Positions 6,885 through 9,304 of a stretch of 9,304 nt of DNA are shown in pieces. Origin of the DNA: Actinomycetota bacterium (GTDB lineage Bacteria; Actinomycetota; Actinomycetes; Nanopelagicales; Nanopelagicaceae). Made by a program: the position numbers and the translations under genes. The notes under the pieces were generated by a model that had not been told where the DNA came from, searched no databases, and was given only the letters and a program-made list of their open reading frames with translations. Each line of letters starts with the position of its first letter. Within the stretch, counting starts at the first letter, position 1. Where the stretch lies: NCBI GenBank assembly GCA_009700715.1, contig WLLM01000023.1:1-9304 (forward strand), in the 5' to 3' direction.

Positions 6885-8056
6885 CCACTTCCTCAAAGTT
6901 TCTATCTAAGCCAGTAAATAATTTCTATATCTTGGCGGTAAGTTCGATCTCACTTTCGGTAATCGGACTAGTCATGGTCTTTTCGGCATCTTCTATTCAC
7001 TCACTTGATACCAAGGGAAATGCCGTGGCGATTGTCTTGCGCCAATTTATCTTTTTTGCGCTTTCTATTCCGCTGGCCATCTATTTGTCGCAACGCTCGC
7101 TCGCCCAATGGCGCATTCTCGCAAGATTTGGCCTTCTTATTTCAGTTTTAATCTTGGCAATCTTGCAGATACCTGGCGTTGGAAAGACGGTAAATGGAAA
7201 TACCAACTGGATTGCGCTCCCTTTTGTAGATGTACAGCCAAGTGAGATTGCGAAGTTTCTTCTGATTCTTTGGGCAAGCTATTTACTGGCTAATCAAGAA
7301 CGAGCTGGAAAAACACGCGTCAATGTCTTCGCGATGATTACTCCAGGCTTTATGGTCGTACTTGCGCTAATCATGGTGGGCCATGATCTTGGTACCGCTT
7401 GCGTAATGGCGGCAATCCTTGGAGGGCTTCTTTTTGTCTCCGGTGTTGAACTACGTTTACTTGGTTCAATGGTGGCAGTAGGCGCCGTAATTCTTGCCGG
7501 CCTAATTGCAACTGCCGGATACCGCGCCGAACGTTTCTTAGTTGTCTTCGATCCCTTTGCTGCAGATCAATATAAAAATGCAGGATGGCAACCAGCTCAT
7601 AGTTTGCTCGGATTAGCTTCTGGTGGAATTTTCGGAGTTGGTTTAGGTGGCAGCCGACAGAAGTGGGGAAATCTGGCGGAGGCTCATACCGACTTTATCT
7701 TTGCAGTGATCGGTGAAGAACTCGGACTCCTCGGAACGCTTGTCGTACTTGCTCTTTTAGCAGCTTTGATTTTTTCAATCTTTAAGATCTCGCTCCGCTG
7801 TAAAGATCCCATGTCTCGTTATGTTGGTTCAGGTATTGGTTGCTGGATCGCAGTACAGACAGTTTTAAATGTCGGGTCTGCAACTAGCGTTCTACCAGTA
7901 GTTGGCGTCACCTTGCCCTTTGTTTCATATGGCGGATCAGCGCTAATCTCTTTATATCTCGGCTTGGGCTATGTATTCGGAAGCGCGTTGCGCGATCCGG
8001 AAGTTAAGAACGAACTACATAAGGCGATAGAACGGCGTAGATTACGCACACCATGA
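6881..8056 (+). CDS. ftsW: FtsW, SEDS-family septal peptidoglycan glycosyltransferase
   Basis: Polytopic membrane protein that polymerises lipid II glycan at the septum together with FtsI. The 391 residues contain about ten hydrophobic segments and a large outward loop, about 211-275. SEDS motifs are present: VNGNTNWI (104-111), VQPSEIAKF (118-126), GHDLGTA (167-173), GVGLGGSRQKWGNL, AEAHTDFIFAVIGEELGL (266-283) and LPFVSYGGSAL (345-355). The Asp in HTDFIF (D271, codon 7691-7693) corresponds to the catalytic Asp proposed for FtsW and RodA. RodA is the main alternative; the dcw position next to murD and murG and the EAHTDFIFAVIGEE form favour FtsW. The short basic C-terminal tail ends [11 protein letters not shown] 6881 lies in the ATGA overlap with murD, with only a weak AAAGAAAG upstream. 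The 3' end overlaps murG by ATGA. Confidence 0.95.
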   Translation: MTTSSKFLSKPVNNFYILAVSSISLSVIGLVMVFSASSIHSLDTKGNAVAIVLRQFIFFALSIPLAIYLSQRSLAQWRILARFGLLISVLILAILQIPGVGKTVNGNTNWIALPFVDVQPSEIAKFLLILWASYLLANQERAGKTRVNVFAMITPGFMVVLALIMVGHDLGTACVMAAILGGLLFVSGVELRLLGSMVAVGAVILAGLIATAGYRAERFLVVFDPFAADQYKNAGWQPAHSLLGLASGGIFGVGLGGSRQKWGNLAEAHTDFIFAVIGEELGLLGTLVVLALLAALIFSIFKISLRCKDPMSRYVGSGIGCWIAVQTVLNVGSATSVLPVVGVTLPFVSYGGSALISLYLGLGYVFGSALRDPEVKNELHKAIERRRLRTP

Positions 8057-9135
8057 AAATTGTTCTTGCAGGTGGTGGAACCGCTGGCCATATTGAGCCA
8101 GCTTTGGCAGTTGCGCGAGCATGGCGCCAGAACCATCCGCAGGATCAGATTCAATTCTTAGGAACAAAATCTGGTTTAGAGAACCAATTAGTTCCGGCTG
8201 CAGGATTTAGTCTTACCCACATCCCTAAAGTAGTTATCCCGCGCAAAATTTCACTCTCTCTTTTTCTTGCACCGACAACTTTGACTCACGCATTTCTTGA
8301 ATCTCGCACAGCGCTTAGGGACGCGGATTTGCTAGTTGGATTTGGTGGATATGTATCAGGACCTGCGTATTTGGCTGCGCGATCTCTAAATATCCCGATC
8401 GTTATCCATGAAGCAAATGCCAAGCCTGGTCTAGCCAATCGTTTAGGTGCGCTCTTTACAAATTTCCTGGCCGTTGCTCAGCCAATTCATAACGGCAAGT
8501 TAAGCAAAGCGCTAATTACCGGCCTTCCATTACGCGGCGATGTCGCCAATGCACTTTCACTAAGTTCTACGGATTGGAATCTGGCGAGAAATAACGCCAA
8601 GAAATCTCTTGGCTTCAGCGAGAGCGCACCAGTTGTTGCAATCTTCTTCGGCTCGCAAGGCTCAGTTGCGTTAAATAAGGTCATCGCCGCGGCTCTACCA
8701 ACTTTGGCTAAATCCGGCACGCAGGTGCTCCATGCGCTCGGCAAGGCCAACCAACTACCTTCAGCGGCTATGGGATATAAACCGGTTTCCTATATCGAAG
8801 ATATGGCTACTGCATATCTGGCGGCGGATTTAGTTATCGCACGTAGCGGTGCGGTCACATGTTCTGAGGTAAATGCGCTTGGAAGATATGCCTTATTTAT
8901 TCCTTTAGCGATTGGAAATGGCGAACAGAAGGTAAATGCGCGTCTGATAGTTGAGCAATCGCGTGGTGAAATCGTGGATCAAAGTGAATTTAGCGCTGAC
9001 TGGATATCTAGAAATATCGACCGCTTACTGCAGAATAGCCAAATGGCTCCAATTACTGGAAACACATCAGATCTTGCTGCTAGCGAAAAGATAGTTGCGC
9101 TTATGGAATCTGCGTTAGCGAAAGGCGCTATCTAG
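8053..9135 (+). CDS. murG: Undecaprenyl-PP-MurNAc-pentapeptide beta-N-acetylglucosaminyltransferase (lipid II synthase)
   Basis: GT-B fold, membrane-associated glycosyltransferase that moves GlcNAc from UDP-GlcNAc onto lipid I, making lipid II on the cytoplasmic face. The 360 residues are of normal length. The N-terminal domain has the glycine loop [15 protein letters not shown] (7-21), in which the usual GG before His reads AG, then [14 protein letters not shown] (96-109) and [12 protein letters not shown] (119-130). The C-terminal UDP-GlcNAc domain has FFGSQGS (198-204), [20 protein letters not shown] (247-266), the S-E of TCSEVNALG, and [14 protein letters not shown] (283-296), whose GNGEQ contacts the sugar nucleotide in this family. 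The start ATG lies in the ATGA overlap with the ftsW stop, and I see no convincing Shine-Dalgarno sequence before it. The stop TAG shares its G with the murC GTG. Confidence 0.97.
   Translation: MKIVLAGGGTAGHIEPALAVARAWRQNHPQDQIQFLGTKSGLENQLVPAAGFSLTHIPKVVIPRKISLSLFLAPTTLTHAFLESRTALRDADLLVGFGGYVSGPAYLAARSLNIPIVIHEANAKPGLANRLGALFTNFLAVAQPIHNGKLSKALITGLPLRGDVANALSLSSTDWNLARNNAKKSLGFSESAPVVAIFFGSQGSVALNKVIAAALPTLAKSGTQVLHALGKANQLPSAAMGYKPVSYIEDMATAYLAADLVIARSGAVTCSEVNALGRYALFIPLAIGNGEQKVNARLIVEQSRGEIVDQSEFSADWISRNIDRLLQNSQMAPITGNTSDLAASEKIVALMESALAKGAI
9121..9125 (+). promoter_or_regulatory. Ribosome binding site of murC
   Basis: AAAGG within the last codons of murG lies nine bases before GTG 9135. 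It supports the GTG start of murC; the next in-frame ATG (9201-9203) falls inside the conserved [10 protein letters not shown] motif and is too far in. Confidence 0.5.
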
Positions 9136-9304
9136 TGGCCAGCGATATTTCAAAGTGGTCAGGCAAGCGCCTGCACTTTATTGGAATCGGTGGCGCGGGC
9201 ATGAGTGGCTTAGCGCGTATTGCGTTATCTCACGGAATTACAGTTACTGGCTCGGATGCCAAAGATTCATCGGTACTTAGCGCACTTCAAACCCTTGGAG
9301 CGCA
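9135..9304 (+). CDS. murC: UDP-MurNAc:L-alanine ligase (3' partial)
   Basis: First of the four Mur ligases, adding L-Ala to UDP-MurNAc in the cytoplasm. Only 56 codons are visible, followed by two bases of the next. They read as the N-terminal UDP-binding domain: [20 protein letters not shown] (11-30), the family's glycine-rich loop, then [20 protein letters not shown], which includes the conserved GSD. The start is GTG at 9135, overlapping the murG stop as TAGTG, with AAAGG upstream. The ATPase and ligase domains, including the P-loop, lie beyond the window, so intactness cannot be judged. The position after murG is the usual one in dcw clusters. Confidence 0.94.
   Translation, partial: MASDISKWSGKRLHFIGIGGAGMSGLARIALSHGITVTGSDAKDSSVLSALQTLGA

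Noticed and set aside
1..9304. A novel defence, mobile or secondary-metabolite system
   Set aside because: Every base except 12 belongs to a recognised dcw gene with intact motifs; there is no room for an additional system in this window.

Overview
This window is the inside of a dcw (division and cell wall) operon. It holds eight genes, all on the + strand, in the classical order ftsI - murE - murF - mraY - murD - ftsW - murG - murC. The first gene lacks its 5' end and the last lacks its 3' end because of the window edges. The six genes between them are complete, of normal family length, and carry the expected catalytic motifs. I see no mobile element, RNA gene, CRISPR array, terminator or foreign insert, and no non-coding stretch longer than 12 bases.

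Organism: The base composition is about 43-47% G+C in the lines I counted by hand. The proteins look actinobacterial: MurG has the GNGEQ acceptor-site motif and a GGGTAGH glycine loop, and MurE has the DNPR signature of meso-diaminopimelate-adding enzymes. A low-G+C, tightly packed actinobacterium fits, for example the streamlined freshwater lineage Nanopelagicales (acI; Planktophila/Nanopelagicus-like). This placement is inference from sequence style, not from a database match.

Layout: bases 1-1552 are ftsI, the septal transpeptidase (PBP3 type), with its N-terminal membrane anchor outside the window. Bases 1552-3045 are murE and 3042-4427 murF, the ligases that add meso-DAP and D-Ala-D-Ala. 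Bases 4428-5486 are mraY, which moves phospho-MurNAc-pentapeptide to the lipid carrier and forms lipid I. Bases 5499-6884 are murD, the D-Glu ligase. Bases 6881-8056 are ftsW, the SEDS glycan polymerase partner of FtsI. Bases 8053-9135 are murG, which forms lipid II. From 9135 to the edge is the start of murC, the L-Ala ligase.

How it works together: MurC, MurD, MurE and MurF act in sequence in the cytoplasm on UDP-MurNAc. MraY and MurG act at the inner face of the membrane. FtsW and FtsI polymerise and cross-link the resulting lipid II at the septum. Adjacent genes overlap by 1 or 4 bases, abut, or are at most 12 bases apart, so one transcript with translational coupling is the natural reading. 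The region is ordinary core genome. The findings are small: cysteine pairs in extracytoplasmic parts of FtsI and MraY, a hairpin in the first codons of mraY, the lack of a clear Shine-Dalgarno sequence before murG, and a few motif variants.
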